Part shown: piece after piece, positions 1-8,150 of the stretch
How the letters are laid out: each line of letters begins with the position of its first letter
Numbering within the stretch: the first letter of the stretch is position 1
From: JAEZDC01 sp036676415
Lineage (GTDB): Bacteria; Bacteroidota; Bacteroidia; Chitinophagales; Chitinophagaceae
DNA length: 64,000 nt
Assembly: GCA_036676415.1 (NCBI GenBank)
Contig: JAKFCX010000025.1
Span: 177,441-241,440 of the forward strand
Direction: 5' to 3'
Program-made: the position numbers and the translations under genes
Notes under the pieces: generated by a model
Databases searched by the model: none
Seen by the model: the letters and a program-made list of their open reading frames with translations, nothing else
Told to the model about the DNA's origin: nothing

Positions 1-234
1 CAAGGAACCAAGTTGGATATCATTATCAGCTATCGTCCCCCGGCAGGTGATATTGGAAGAGGTGTTGCCAATCTCTTGAATTCAAGAGTGGAAAAATACA
101 TTCGTGAGGATGTTGCAAACTTTAAGGATCATATACAGGCAAAACCAGGCACAACGCCAGGTATGGGCACTTCTGTACAGCATGAATCTTCATTAACCGC
201 TGGAGATAAGCCTACGGAAAGAGTGTACAGGTAA
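1..234 (+). CDS. SRPBCC (polyketide cyclase/Coq10-like) protein, C-terminal part
   Basis: The frame is open from the first base, so the true start lies outside the window and only about 77 residues are present. The visible start (GTKLDIIISYRPPAGDIG, then an amphipathic stretch with VEKYIREDVANFKDHI) matches the last strand and long C-terminal helix of START-like SRPBCC proteins, which bind hydrophobic ligands in a helix-grip fold. The tail after the helix is Gly/Thr/Ser-rich and probably disordered. A hairpin terminator follows 25 bases after the stop. The family is recognised from the strand-helix pattern only; the ligand cannot be inferred. An unrelated short fragment remains possible. Confidence 0.6.
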   Translation, partial: QGTKLDIIISYRPPAGDIGRGVANLLNSRVEKYIREDVANFKDHIQAKPGTTPGMGTSVQHESSLTAGDKPTERVYR

Positions 235-259
235 TATGAAATAGATAATATGAAATATA

Positions 260-288
260 AAGCCTCTCAGTGAGAGGCTTTTATTTTA
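260..288 (+). terminator. Rho-independent terminator after the SRPBCC gene
   Basis: A 9-bp stem AAGCCTCTC / GAGAGGCTT with a 3-base loop is followed by TTATTTTA. It lies between the SRPBCC gene and the convergent T9SS gene, so it may serve both strands. Confidence 0.75.
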
Positions 289-309
289 CTTTGATTTGCT
301 GATGTGTTA

Positions 310-2172
310 TCATCTAATCAATACCACTGTTCCTTTCTGTGAACGTTTCTTTCCGTTGATCTCGTAATCAGCCACCCAAAGAAAAGTTCCTGTACCAGTA
401 CCAATACTTTTGATTGATCCATTCCATCTTTTTGATGGATTGCTTGTTTCAAACACAACATCTCCCCACCTGCTAAACACCCGGAGCGAATAATTTCTTA
501 CTGCAGCTATGTTTCCTCCTGGCCCGAACTCATCATTTAAAAAATCATTGTTGGGAGTAAATCCTGTAGGAAAATAAATATCACTGCAATCGACCGTTAC
601 AGAGATAGCATCGGACGCAGTGCATCCTTCTACATCAGTTACAGTGACTGAATAGTTGCCGGTAGTCGTTACTGCAAATGTTGGAGCAGCGGAATTATCC
701 TGCCAGCGATAAACTGTAAAGTTACCAGCACTGAGTACCAGCGTTTGGCCAGGACAGATCAATGTGTCATTACCAAGCGAAAGACCAATGTTGTTTAATT
801 CATTCAATACGATAATTCCTGTTGTATCAGTATTGCATCCTTTACTATCTGTAACCTGCAGCGAATAATTTCCTGCCTGCAGATCAGTGAGTGAATTTGC
901 ATTACTTCCGCCCGACCATAAATAAGTATATGGTGCGGAACCACCGCTGACAGCAGATGTCAATGAACCATCACTGTTTCCACATTTCTCCGGTTGGTTC
1001 TGTATGGCAATGCTTATTTTTTGTGGTTGTGTAATAGTAGTTGTAAGCACACGTGTACAGGCATTGGCTGCAGAAACATTCACTGTGTAATTTCCTGCAG
1101 AAAGTTGATCAACTGATGCAGTAGTTTTTGCAGGAGTTGTATTCCATGTATAAGAATATATTCCATTACCACCTGTCACATTTACTGATGCAGCACCGGT
1201 GTTCTCACCAAAACAATCAATATTGACAGATGAAACAGATGCATTCAGCACTGTAATAGATCGTGTTATTGTGGATGGAGGTTGCGAAGGAAAATTTACC
1301 GTAAGTGAAACTTCATACATTCCTTCTGCTGAATAAATATGAAAAGGATTTTGATCTGTAGAGGTGTTCTGTACAGATGCAACATCACCGAAGTTCCACG
1401 AATAGCTTTGAGCACATAAAGAAGATGCGTTGGTGAAATAAATAAGATTGTTATTGCCACAGGAAAATGTAAATCCTGCAGTACCTGGTGGTGTTTCGCT
1501 GATGCTGATCTCATCAATAGCAAACCCATCAAAAGAATTACAGGTAGTTCCTGCACCGAAAGTAAATCGAAATATCACATTCGGTTGTCCTGCAAGCATG
1601 GTGAGATCATGTTTTGCCGTTACCCATTCTCCTTTACCATTACCACCAAGACAAGACCCGCTGGTAGGTTTAATACTACCCGACCATCCTTTTGTGCCTC
1701 CTAAATATGTAATAGCAGCAGTGTTGAACCAGTTTTCAGCAGTACAGGCATCACTGTTGTTGGTACCGAGGGTTGTCCAGGTATTGCCATTGTCAATAGA
1801 ATATTGAAAGCTGGCTCCATCAAACCTTTGCTCTGTTTCCCAGAAGATCTTAAATGCAAGTTGTGGGTTGATCAATGTTGAGAAATTAAAACATGGACTT
1901 TGCAACCATGAGTTTTGTGCATTGCTGTAAAAGCTATTGGTTAATCCGCCAATGATCCACGATTTGGATCCTCCACCTGCAGTATTGATAATGGGTTTAT
2001 TTGGTGTTCCCCATTGCCAGTCACTATTTGTTCCGCCAGTTGACCAGCCACCACTGGTGGTTTCAAATCCTTCATAATAGGGAAAGGAATTAATGACAGG
2101 GCCGCATTGTGTGAAAGCCCGTTGAGAAAACAGGCAAGTAAAGAAGAGAGAAAAAACAACAATTCGATTCAT
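310..2172 (-). CDS. T9SS-exported protein with PKD and SprB repeats and a gliding-motility-type CTD
   Basis: A 620-residue secreted protein. I chose the ATG at 2172 rather than the upstream TTG because it leaves a compact signal peptide (MNRIVVFSLFFTCLFSQ). Order of parts: a MAM-like/jelly-roll region with paired Cys (about 25-230), one PKD domain with the WNFGD motif (about 235-310), two SprB-type repeats (about 315-460, each with GNYxxxVxxxxxC), an Ig-like module with WQDNS (about 470-530), and a C-terminal domain starting IYFPTGFTPNNDFLNDEF. That CTD is the type-B (CHU_C / gliding motility-associated) sorting domain used by the type IX secretion system. Expected location is the cell surface or outside the cell. 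Ligand unknown. It stands alone between convergent and divergent genes. Confidence 0.88.
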   Translation of the reverse strand: MNRIVVFSLFFTCLFSQRAFTQCGPVINSFPYYEGFETTSGGWSTGGTNSDWQWGTPNKPIINTAGGGSKSWIIGGLTNSFYSNAQNSWLQSPCFNFSTLINPQLAFKIFWETEQRFDGASFQYSIDNGNTWTTLGTNNSDACTAENWFNTAAITYLGGTKGWSGSIKPTSGSCLGGNGKGEWVTAKHDLTMLAGQPNVIFRFTFGAGTTCNSFDGFAIDEISISETPPGTAGFTFSCGNNNLIYFTNASSLCAQSYSWNFGDVASVQNTSTDQNPFHIYSAEGMYEVSLTVNFPSQPPSTITRSITVLNASVSSVNIDCFGENTGAASVNVTGGNGIYSYTWNTTPAKTTASVDQLSAGNYTVNVSAANACTRVLTTTITQPQKISIAIQNQPEKCGNSDGSLTSAVSGGSAPYTYLWSGGSNANSLTDLQAGNYSLQVTDSKGCNTDTTGIIVLNELNNIGLSLGNDTLICPGQTLVLSAGNFTVYRWQDNSAAPTFAVTTTGNYSVTVTDVEGCTASDAISVTVDCSDIYFPTGFTPNNDFLNDEFGPGGNIAAVRNYSLRVFSRWGDVVFETSNPSKRWNGSIKSIGTGTGTFLWVADYEINGKKRSQKGTVVLIR

Positions 2173-2415
2173 AAGGCACAAGGCCGGTGAAGGTATTATT
2201 GAAAAAGGTAAGAAAGCACTGGGAAGGATTTAAAGCCTGTTAATTTATCTCGGAGTACTGCTGACTTATTTTATCGATTGCCAATTGGTGCTGACACATC
2301 ATAATCATTTCATTTTGTTAGCTTTTTTGTTAACCCTCAATCTGAAATGCCTGAAAAACAATAATTGACTATTTGAAAAGAACTAAAAAACTCTATTTTT
2401 TCATTGGCAACCTCC

Positions 2416-2423
2416 TATATTTG
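2416..2423 (+). promoter_or_regulatory. -7 element of the tRNA-Met promoter
   Basis: TATATTTG matches the Bacteroidota -7 consensus TAnnTTTG and lies 10 bases before the tRNA. The surrounding 17 bases recur on the minus strand upstream of sucA. No clear -33 TTG was found at the expected distance. Confidence 0.5.
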
Positions 2424-2433
2424 CAGCCCATTT

Positions 2434-2507
2434 GGCGAGGTAGCTCAGGTGGTTAGAGCGTTGGATTCATAACCCAAAGGTCTCGGGTTCAACTCCCGAT
2501 CTCGCTA
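2434..2507 (+). tRNA. tRNA-Met (CAT), elongator type
   Basis: The 74-base cloverleaf can be read directly. The acceptor arm is GGCGAGG with TCTCGCT, the D arm contains GCTCAGGTGGTTAGAGC, the anticodon arm is TTGGATTCATAACCCAA with anticodon CAT, and the T arm contains GGGTTCAACTCCC. The first pair is G-U and not the C-A mismatch of initiator tRNA, so an elongator is more likely. A tRNA-Ile with a lysidine-modified CAT anticodon cannot be excluded from sequence alone. CCA is not encoded. Confidence 0.93.
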
Positions 2508-2509
2508 CA

Positions 2510-2538
2510 AAGCTTCTCTTTTTGAGGAGCTTTTTTGT
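2510..2538 (+). terminator. Terminator after tRNA-Met
   Basis: The stem AAGCTTCTC / GAGGAGCTT (one G-T pair) with a TTTTT loop is followed by a run of T, starting 3 bases after the tRNA. Confidence 0.7.
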
Positions 2539-2611
2539 TTTTACCATCTTATGATTTTTGTAAATTCTATTCTCTTTAGCTTATGATATAGTGTTAAGAC
2601 ACTTCATTAGT

Positions 2612-2619
2612 TATCTTTG
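2612..2619 (+). promoter_or_regulatory. Candidate -7 element upstream of the redox operon
   Basis: TATCTTTG fits TAnnTTTG. It would give a leader of roughly 120 bases before ahpC. The -33 region is not convincing. Confidence 0.35.
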
Positions 2620-2744
2620 CACCCTCTAAAACTAATGCCTTGATTTAAAGGCATCCTTTCATTAACGATTGCAGCAGAATATGAAAACCAGCATTTGATT
2701 ATGCAGGGCACCTTATTATTATAAAAAAACAAATATTATAAAAA

Positions 2745-3377
2745 ATGGCACTAGTAGGAAAAAAAGCACCACAGATCGCAGCAGGTGCAGTTATAAATGG
2801 AGAAGAGATCGTTGAGAACTTTAGCCTGGATCAATACGCCGGTAAAAAGAATGTGATACTCTTCTTTTATCCAAAGGATTTCACTTTTGTTTGCCCCACT
2901 GAGATTCATGCTTTCCAGGAGAAACTGGCCGAGTTTGAAAAGAGAGATACAATTGTCATCGGTTGCTCTACTGATACCGAAGAAACGCACCTGGCATGGT
3001 TGAATACGCCAAAAGACAACGGTGGCATACAAGGTGTAACCTTCCCTATCATTGCTGACACTGCAAAAGTTATTTCATTAAACTACGGTGTACTGGGTGG
3101 TGAATATCATTTTGACAACACCACCAGAACATGGTCTTTCAATGGTAGTCCTATTGCTTACAGGGGAACATTCCTGATTGATAAAACAGGTGTGGTTCGT
3201 CATGAATCAATCAATGATTTCCCATTAGGCCGAAATATCGATGAATATCTCCGTTTGATAGATGCACAATTGCATGTTGAGCAATATGGTGAAGTTTGCC
3301 CGGCTAACTGGGAAGAAGGTGAACAGGCTATGAAAGCAACCAATGAAGGTGTAGCTGAATATTTTTCGAACAATTAA
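2745..3377 (+). CDS. ahpC: Typical 2-Cys peroxiredoxin (AhpC/Prx1 type)
   Basis: A 210-residue peroxiredoxin that reduces hydrogen peroxide and organic hydroperoxides in the cytoplasm. The peroxidatic Cys is at residue 50 in FTFVCPTE. The resolving Cys is at residue 185 in EVCPANW, near the C terminus as in typical 2-Cys enzymes. Length and the C-terminal arm are normal for the family. No AhpF gene is adjacent; instead a thioredoxin-like gene starts 12 bases after the stop, which suggests the recycling reductant is thioredoxin. The ATG start is preceded by an A/T-rich leader with no Shine-Dalgarno sequence, as is usual in this phylum. Confidence 0.96.
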   Translation: MALVGKKAPQIAAGAVINGEEIVENFSLDQYAGKKNVILFFYPKDFTFVCPTEIHAFQEKLAEFEKRDTIVIGCSTDTEETHLAWLNTPKDNGGIQGVTFPIIADTAKVISLNYGVLGGEYHFDNTTRTWSFNGSPIAYRGTFLIDKTGVVRHESINDFPLGRNIDEYLRLIDAQLHVEQYGEVCPANWEEGEQAMKATNEGVAEYFSNN

Positions 3378-3389
3378 TTGGAACAAGTG

Positions 3390-3701
3390 ATGATAGAATT
3401 AACCGAAGACAATTTAGACAAGTTAGTTGCAGAGAATGAAACGGTGATCGTTCAGTATTCTGCCGGCTGGTGTGGCAATTGCAGGTTGATGAAACCAAAG
3501 TTTAAAAGATTGGCAGGTGAAAATACCAATGCAACATTTGTTATTGCAGATGCTGAGCAATTTCCTGCATCACGCAAACTGGCGAATGTAAATAACCTGC
3601 CAACATTTGCAAGTTTCAGGAAAGGAACGTTATTGGGCCAGGTACAAACCAATAAGGAAGAACAATTAAAAACATTGATAGATGAAGCTACCAGTAATTA
3701 G
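3390..3701 (+). CDS. Thioredoxin-family protein
   Basis: A 103-residue single-domain thioredoxin fold with the redox motif WCGNCR and the cis-proline segment NLPTFASF. The active site is CGNC, not the classical CGPC, so its potential and partners may differ from standard thioredoxin. It has no signal peptide and should be cytoplasmic. I chose the ATG at 3390; an in-frame TTG lies 12 bases upstream. It follows ahpC directly and its last 20 bases overlap the next gene, so the three are very likely co-transcribed. Inferred role: electron donor to the peroxiredoxin. Confidence 0.9.
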   Translation: MIELTEDNLDKLVAENETVIVQYSAGWCGNCRLMKPKFKRLAGENTNATFVIADAEQFPASRKLANVNNLPTFASFRKGTLLGQVQTNKEEQLKTLIDEATSN

Positions 3702-3930
3702 ACAGATACAACGTAGCTGTTCTGTTGAAGAAATAGAAACAGCCATCAAAGTGCTGGAAGCAACATCAGAAGCTGCCTCTTTAAAAAGCGAGGAAGTAGA
3801 TGTAATTGGTGAGCTGATCTCGAATATGTGTGGTGCATTGGAAGTGCACCAGATGATTGCTGAAGGCACACCTGAAAAAGATGCCGCCAACGCTTTCATG
3901 AAAAAAGTTATGAGCTCGATAGACCGGTAA
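3682..3930 (+). CDS. Small conserved protein of the peroxiredoxin operon (DUF6952-like)
   Basis: An 82-residue, mostly helical, acidic protein (MKLPVIRQI..., EEVDVIGELISNMCGALEVHQMI). It overlaps the thioredoxin gene by 20 bases in another frame, which implies translational coupling. The sequence resembles the small family I know as DUF6952, which accompanies AhpC and thioredoxin genes in Bacteroidota; that name is from memory. It has two Cys (residues 13 and 50), no CxxC motif, and no signal or membrane segment. Function unknown. Context suggests a structural or regulatory partner in peroxide defence. Confidence 0.72.
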   Translation: MKLPVIRQIQRSCSVEEIETAIKVLEATSEAASLKSEEVDVIGELISNMCGALEVHQMIAEGTPEKDAANAFMKKVMSSIDR

Positions 3931-4056
3931 TAGTATTTAAGGAAGGAAATGATAGAAAGAGCACCGTATACAGGTGCTTTTTCTTTTAAACCTTTTCTTA
4001 ATGCCGCCGTCTCAGGCAAAGCATCCACCTTTAACTACCAATTAAACCTGCTTTGC

Positions 4057-5216
4057 ATGCCTTACCGTAAAACTGCTTTGGCCCTTACTGCCATCATTAC
4101 CACATTTTCCTTTTTATTAATAGCCTGTAAGAAGAACAATGATCTTGTAAATACAGAACCATGGGCAAATGTTTTAAACTTACCAACTCAGCCATATAAC
4201 TATTCCAACATAACATTACCGGCTTACTTATCTACCCCAATGTAAATGCACAAAACAATACACCAGCAAATAATGCAATAACAGACTCGGGTGCTACACT
4301 TGGAAGAGTGATCTTCTATGATAAAAATGTTTCACTGAACAGAACTATTTCGTGTGCATCCTGTCATTCTCAATCAACCGCATTTTCTGATAATCTTGCA
4401 TTGAGCAAAGGATTTCTTGGTGGTAATACAGCAAGAAATTCAATGGGATTGACCAATGCAAGATTTTATCCGAACGGAAGATTTTTCTGGGATGAAAGAG
4501 CAGCTACATTAGAGATACAAACACTATTGCCTATACAGGATCATGTGGAGATGGGAATGCATTTAGATACATTGGTGAACCGTTTTAAAAATCTTAGCTA
4601 TTATCCTTCATTATTTACAAAAGCATATGGCGATGCCAATATCAGCAGCGAAAGAATTGCCAGGTCGGTATCTCAATTCATCAGATCTATTGTGTCGTAC
4701 GAATCGAAGTATGATGCAGGCAGAGGTACATTACCTGTAAATGCAGCACCGCCTACATTCAACTTTGCCAATTTTACGGCTCAGGAAAACAGGGGACTTC
4801 AATTATTCTTTACACCACAGCTGGCTTGTGCAGCTTGTCATGGTACAGAAACTTTCACAGCTACGATGGCAAAGCATAATGGCCTGGATGTAACTACTAC
4901 TGACCGTGGATTTGGTGCTGTTTCCAATAATATATTAAACGATGGAAAATTCAAAGTGCCATCGTTGCGAAATATAGAACTTAGTGCACCCTATATGCAT
5001 GATGGAAGATTTGCCACACTTGAACAGGTTGTGGAGCATTATAACAGCGGGATAAAAAATCACCCGAATCTTGATCCTGCTTTAAAACAACCCAATGGTT
5101 TGCCCAAACAATTAAACCTTAGCATAGCAGATAAAGCTGCATTGGTAGCATTCCTGAAAACGCTTACCGATACAAAGTTGACGGCAGATGTAAAATATGC
5201 CAACCCTTTTAAATAG
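4057..5216 (+). pseudogene. Di-haem cytochrome c peroxidase lipoprotein, frameshifted
   Basis: The first frame (4057-4245) encodes a lipoprotein signal (SFLLIACKK, lipobox Cys) and the start of a MauG/CcpA-type peroxidase, then stops. The rest continues in another frame that is open from about 4227: YPNVNAQNNTPANNA, ATLGRVIFYDK, haem motif CASCH, second haem motif CAACH, and the distal segment APYMHDGRF. Restoring one T in the run near 4228 would join both parts into a protein of about 386 residues, the usual length. Such enzymes reduce hydrogen peroxide at the periplasmic side using cytochrome electrons. It sits downstream of other peroxide-defence genes. Whether this is a real mutation or a one-base sequencing error cannot be decided here. 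Confidence 0.85.
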
Positions 5217-5287
5217 AAGAAGGCAGCCGAAACTCAGCTTTAAATTCAGTCCACAAAGAGGAAGTATTTCTGGGCAAAGACGGCTTT

Positions 5288-5884
5288 TTGTATGCTTATT
5301 TTGGAAGCAGCGTTTATTTTACAGTGCATAAATGGAACGACAGCACTTGGGTAGGAGTACCTGGCTTCAGTCATGTATTTACGTTGTTTTCCGATGCCCC
5401 CAGAATTCATGTTAGTCGAGGTGGGACGATCGTTGTTAACTATGAGGAAAAAATGGTGCTCTTCGAAGGAGGCCAAACTAAAGAAATCAAGCGGCCTTTA
5501 ACTACTGGTGGGATCTTTCTTACTGCCAGTTTCCTGAGATCAAGCAATAACGGAAATATGAGCAGCAACATCCATGGGATTGATGATGTGAATCTCTCTA
5601 GGCAATGCAGTCAATGCATTGGAACTGGCAAAATAGAATCGCGTTACGAAAACACATACGTACAAGGCGACTGGGTAGAGGGAATCAGTACATCAACCTC
5701 CAACTCCAACTACGAACGGATATGGAACGCCGCTTGCCACTGCTACGAAGGTGTCAAGACCACATCAAGCAGCACCTCGCAAGTGAGGAGGCAAAGGCTT
5801 CCCGGGAAAATGGTAAAAAAATATATTCCCGGTGGTACATGTACGACCTGTAATGGTAAAGGCATCATTGAATCAATGGGGTAA
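5288..5884 (+). CDS. Orphan protein with DnaJ-like CxxCxGxG zinc motifs, probably 5' truncated
   Basis: A 198-residue frame with no ATG near its start. The frame is open back to 5213, immediately overlapping the peroxidase stop, and the only usable start seen is TTG at 5288. The N-terminal half is beta-rich (AYFGSSVYFTVHKWNDSTW, GGTIVVNYEEKMVLFEGG). The C-terminal half has CSQCIGTGKIES at about residue 107, a central ACHCYEG, and CTTCNGKGII near the end. These are the CxxCxGxG knuckles of the DnaJ zinc-binding domain, without a J domain. I do not recognise a full-length family. It may be the tail of a larger gene that lost its beginning, or a small zinc protein with a non-ATG start. Confidence 0.5.
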   Translation: MYAYFGSSVYFTVHKWNDSTWVGVPGFSHVFTLFSDAPRIHVSRGGTIVVNYEEKMVLFEGGQTKEIKRPLTTGGIFLTASFLRSSNNGNMSSNIHGIDDVNLSRQCSQCIGTGKIESRYENTYVQGDWVEGISTSTSNSNYERIWNAACHCYEGVKTTSSSTSQVRRQRLPGKMVKKYIPGGTCTTCNGKGIIESMG

Positions 5885-6011
5885 AATGTGGCTTGAATAC
5901 GACCCTGTGCATAGCACATACAATAAGGTAACCTTGGAGAAGAGGTGAAAGGACCATCATTTAAATATATATTCTTTTGAAGCAAGAGATAGATGAGCAA
6001 ATGCTTTCACG

Positions 6012-7199
6012 TTATCTTCTAAACAAAGCCACAAACATCGTATCCGCTTTTTTATCATACCCTTTCAGGAATTCCATTCTTTGCAATTGTAATGATGAGT
6101 TTGCTTTAATAAACTCCACCACTTCTTCATTCTCTGCTGCAAAAACAGAACAAGTGATGTATAATAAGTAACCATCCTGTGCAACAGCTGAATCAATATT
6201 CTTTACAATGTTCTTTTGAAGGTTAGCGTAATAACTGATCTTTTCTTCAGTAAAAAAATTTACTTGTTCAGGTGTTCTTCCCCAGGTACCGGAACCTGAG
6301 CAGGGAGCATCGCAGATAATTAGTTGGTAGCGGGTAGTGGATAGTGGATAGTTGCCAGTGAGATCAGCAACAAAAGAATGATAGTTTTTTATTCCGGCTT
6401 CTGCAAAACGTTTCTTCAGGTTCTGAATGATAGAGGGGCGAATATCTGAAACAGTAAGATCAATATTCTTTAACGTGTCCACCGCAAGAATGGATTTACC
6501 ACCACTGGCAGCACAGCAATCCCAAGCCTTGAGACTGGAGAGTGGAGAGTGGAGAGTGGAAAGTTGAGAGTGGATAGTTGAGAGGAATTCTCCGATGCGT
6601 TGGGAAGAAAGGTCCTGCACCACCGCATCTTTATTCAACTGTAATAACTGGTCAACTTTTGTAGCATTGGGTAAGGCGATACAATCGTCTCCACATGTAT
6701 GGTATTGAATACTGGAAGCTGATAATGCACTCTCTACTTTGGCATGTTTACCAGGTCTTATCCTGAGAAACAGATCCGGTTGAACCAGATGCGAAATGAT
6801 AAACCGATTTGCATCCAAACCATCACTTAAATGATGTGTGAGCGGAAAGATATCATCAATAGCAAAAACATAGACCTGCTGCAGAAATTCAACTCTCTTG
6901 GAAAGTACCACATCCCAGTTTTGCAGCCACTCTTCACTATAAACAGCTTCCCAATTTCCAGGTTGCTGATTACATAAAAAAATACCTGCTTTTATTTTAT
7001 CCGTGACAGGCAACTTCGATAAGGATCTGCCCAAACGATAATAGCAATAACAGGCATGAGTGATCTGCTTCCTGTCTTTCGATCCATACTTTTTGTCGGC
7101 TGCAAAGAATTGTTTCAGGTGATGATGCAATGGAATAGTTCCATCATACTTCTGAATGATACTTGCTGCAGTAACAATATGACGATCGGCGAAAGACAT
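6012..7199 (-). CDS. RsmB/NOP-family rRNA (cytosine-5) methyltransferase
   Basis: A 395-residue SAM-dependent methyltransferase of the RsmB/NOP2 class, which makes m5C in ribosomal RNA. Visible motifs: SAM-binding WDCCAASGGKSI, DAPCSGSGTWGRTPE with one catalytic-loop Cys, and the TCS motif in LLYITCSVFAAENEE. I chose the ATG giving MSFADRHIV at 7199; the longer frame upstream runs through a terminator hairpin. Two coding stretches (around 6531-6584 and 6321-6360) are degenerate short tandem repeats translated as HSQLSTLHSPLSS and NYPLSTTRY, just before the SAM motif and before the catalytic DAPC motif. No gene is close enough downstream to form an operon. Confidence 0.88.
   Translation of the reverse strand: MSFADRHIVTAASIIQKYDGTIPLHHHLKQFFAADKKYGSKDRKQITHACYCYYRLGRSLSKLPVTDKIKAGIFLCNQQPGNWEAVYSEEWLQNWDVVLSKRVEFLQQVYVFAIDDIFPLTHHLSDGLDANRFIISHLVQPDLFLRIRPGKHAKVESALSASSIQYHTCGDDCIALPNATKVDQLLQLNKDAVVQDLSSQRIGEFLSTIHSQLSTLHSPLSSLKAWDCCAASGGKSILAVDTLKNIDLTVSDIRPSIIQNLKKRFAEAGIKNYHSFVADLTGNYPLSTTRYQLIICDAPCSGSGTWGRTPEQVNFFTEEKISYYANLQKNIVKNIDSAVAQDGYLLYITCSVFAAENEEVVEFIKANSSLQLQRMEFLKGYDKKADTMFVALFRR
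6321..6360. repeat. Degenerate 7-8 bp tandem repeat inside the rRNA methyltransferase gene
   Basis: Units related to GTAGTGGATA are repeated on the plus strand (TAGTTGGTAGCGGGTAGTGG and onward). They are translated on the minus strand without a frame break, immediately before the DAPC catalytic motif. Confidence 0.6.
6531..6584. repeat. Degenerate 9-bp tandem repeat inside the rRNA methyltransferase gene
   Basis: About six units of the type GAGAGTGGA occur in a row with single-base variants. The repeat encodes a Ser/Leu/His-rich insertion before the SAM-binding motif. Confidence 0.7.
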
Positions 7200-7204
7200 A
7201 ATCA

Positions 7205-7241
7205 AAAATAACAAAGCCGTTACAGATGTAACGGCTTTGTT
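7205..7241 (-). terminator. Terminator of the paired lipoprotein operon
   Basis: A 15-bp perfect stem (AACAAAGCCGTTACA and its complement, 2-base loop) is followed on the minus strand by ATTTTTGAT. It lies just after the lipoprotein gene and 6-11 bases before the methyltransferase start. Confidence 0.82.
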
Positions 7242-7263
7242 TGTATGCAACAAAAACAAGTTA

Positions 7264-8148
7264 TTAATAATAGTATGTTGAAGAGATACCAATGGGAAGC
7301 GGTACACCCATGATGGTAGCATTCACAGTTGACTTTGTTGGTTTATTATTGGTTCCATATGTAAAAGTTGAGGAGAGAATGATATTTCCCAAGCCACCCA
7401 ATGCATTATCAACCACTTCAAAACGTGTGAGATTATTTGAACCTGAAAAATATTCAATGGTTAAAATTCCTTCGTCGGCACCCAACTGCAACGGACTCAC
7501 CTTAGCATCGTAGGTATATTTTCTTTCATGAATGAGCTGTGCAGGACCTGCTGACAGGTCATAGTATTTTACGTTGGTTACATTGGCACTGGCATCGAAA
7601 GTGTATACCGATTCATCTGATACTTCATAGCCAGAGGCGCCCATGGTATAACTGGTGATCTTTGATATTTTCCCGGCAGTATAGGTAAACTTCGTGCTGT
7701 CAAGGTCAGTGCTGTTGATTACAGCAATGGTATGCGAGATGGTTGTACCGGTAGTTGCCGTATAAAATATAGTGGTAACAGTGGTATCATAGGTTACCCC
7801 TGCATCTTCGGTGCTTAGTTCTGTGGTTTTAATAATACGACCCTGGCTATCTCTTTCAAAAGTGTAACGTTCATCACGTTCTTCTGCCAATGTTACCCCA
7901 ATCACGGAATAGGCGATGAGTTTATTCTGGCTGTTGTAGGTGAAGTTCTCTACAATAGAATCCGTCATATCCTTTGTAACAATCTTCGACAAAAGAGCTG
8001 ATGTTCCGGTTCCGCCGCCACCTGTACCACCTCCACCGGTTCCGCCACCTGTGGTTGGTGTGCCTGTTTCATGACTTATTTCTTTCTGGCAACCGATAAA
8101 AGAAAATGTAATTAACGCGAATAGAATCAGGGGTATCTTATTGATCAT
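7264..8148 (-). CDS. Lipoprotein with YD-repeat-like strands
   Basis: A 294-residue protein with an SPII signal (lipobox FIGC, Cys at about 20), then a Gly/Thr-rich linker of repeated GGGTG units, then a beta-rich body with recurring segments such as YTFDASANVTNVKYYD and FTYGTNNKPTKS. These resemble RHS/YD-type or DUF4595-like strands found in Bacteroidota lipoproteins, but I cannot assign a family firmly. It is paralogous to the gene 2 bases upstream, with the same CQKEI start, linker and strand pattern, so the pair probably arose by tandem duplication and is co-transcribed. Likely membrane-anchored. Function unknown. Confidence 0.78.
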   Translation of the reverse strand: MINKIPLILFALITFSFIGCQKEISHETGTPTTGGGTGGGGTGGGGTGTSALLSKIVTKDMTDSIVENFTYNSQNKLIAYSVIGVTLAEERDERYTFERDSQGRIIKTTELSTEDAGVTYDTTVTTIFYTATTGTTISHTIAVINSTDLDSTKFTYTAGKISKITSYTMGASGYEVSDESVYTFDASANVTNVKYYDLSAGPAQLIHERKYTYDAKVSPLQLGADEGILTIEYFSGSNNLTRFEVVDNALGGLGNIILSSTFTYGTNNKPTKSTVNATIMGVPLPIGISSTYYY

Positions 8149-8150
8149 AA

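Noticed and set aside
2434..2507. Initiator tRNA-fMet
   Set aside because: The first base pair is G-U, not the unpaired C-A of initiators, and the anticodon stem lacks the three G-C pairs.
4308..5216. Cytochrome c peroxidase starting at the ATG at 4308
   Set aside because: Family similarity continues in the same frame upstream of this ATG (PNVNAQNNTPANN, GATLGRV), and the signal peptide lies in the preceding frame, so a frameshift explains it better.
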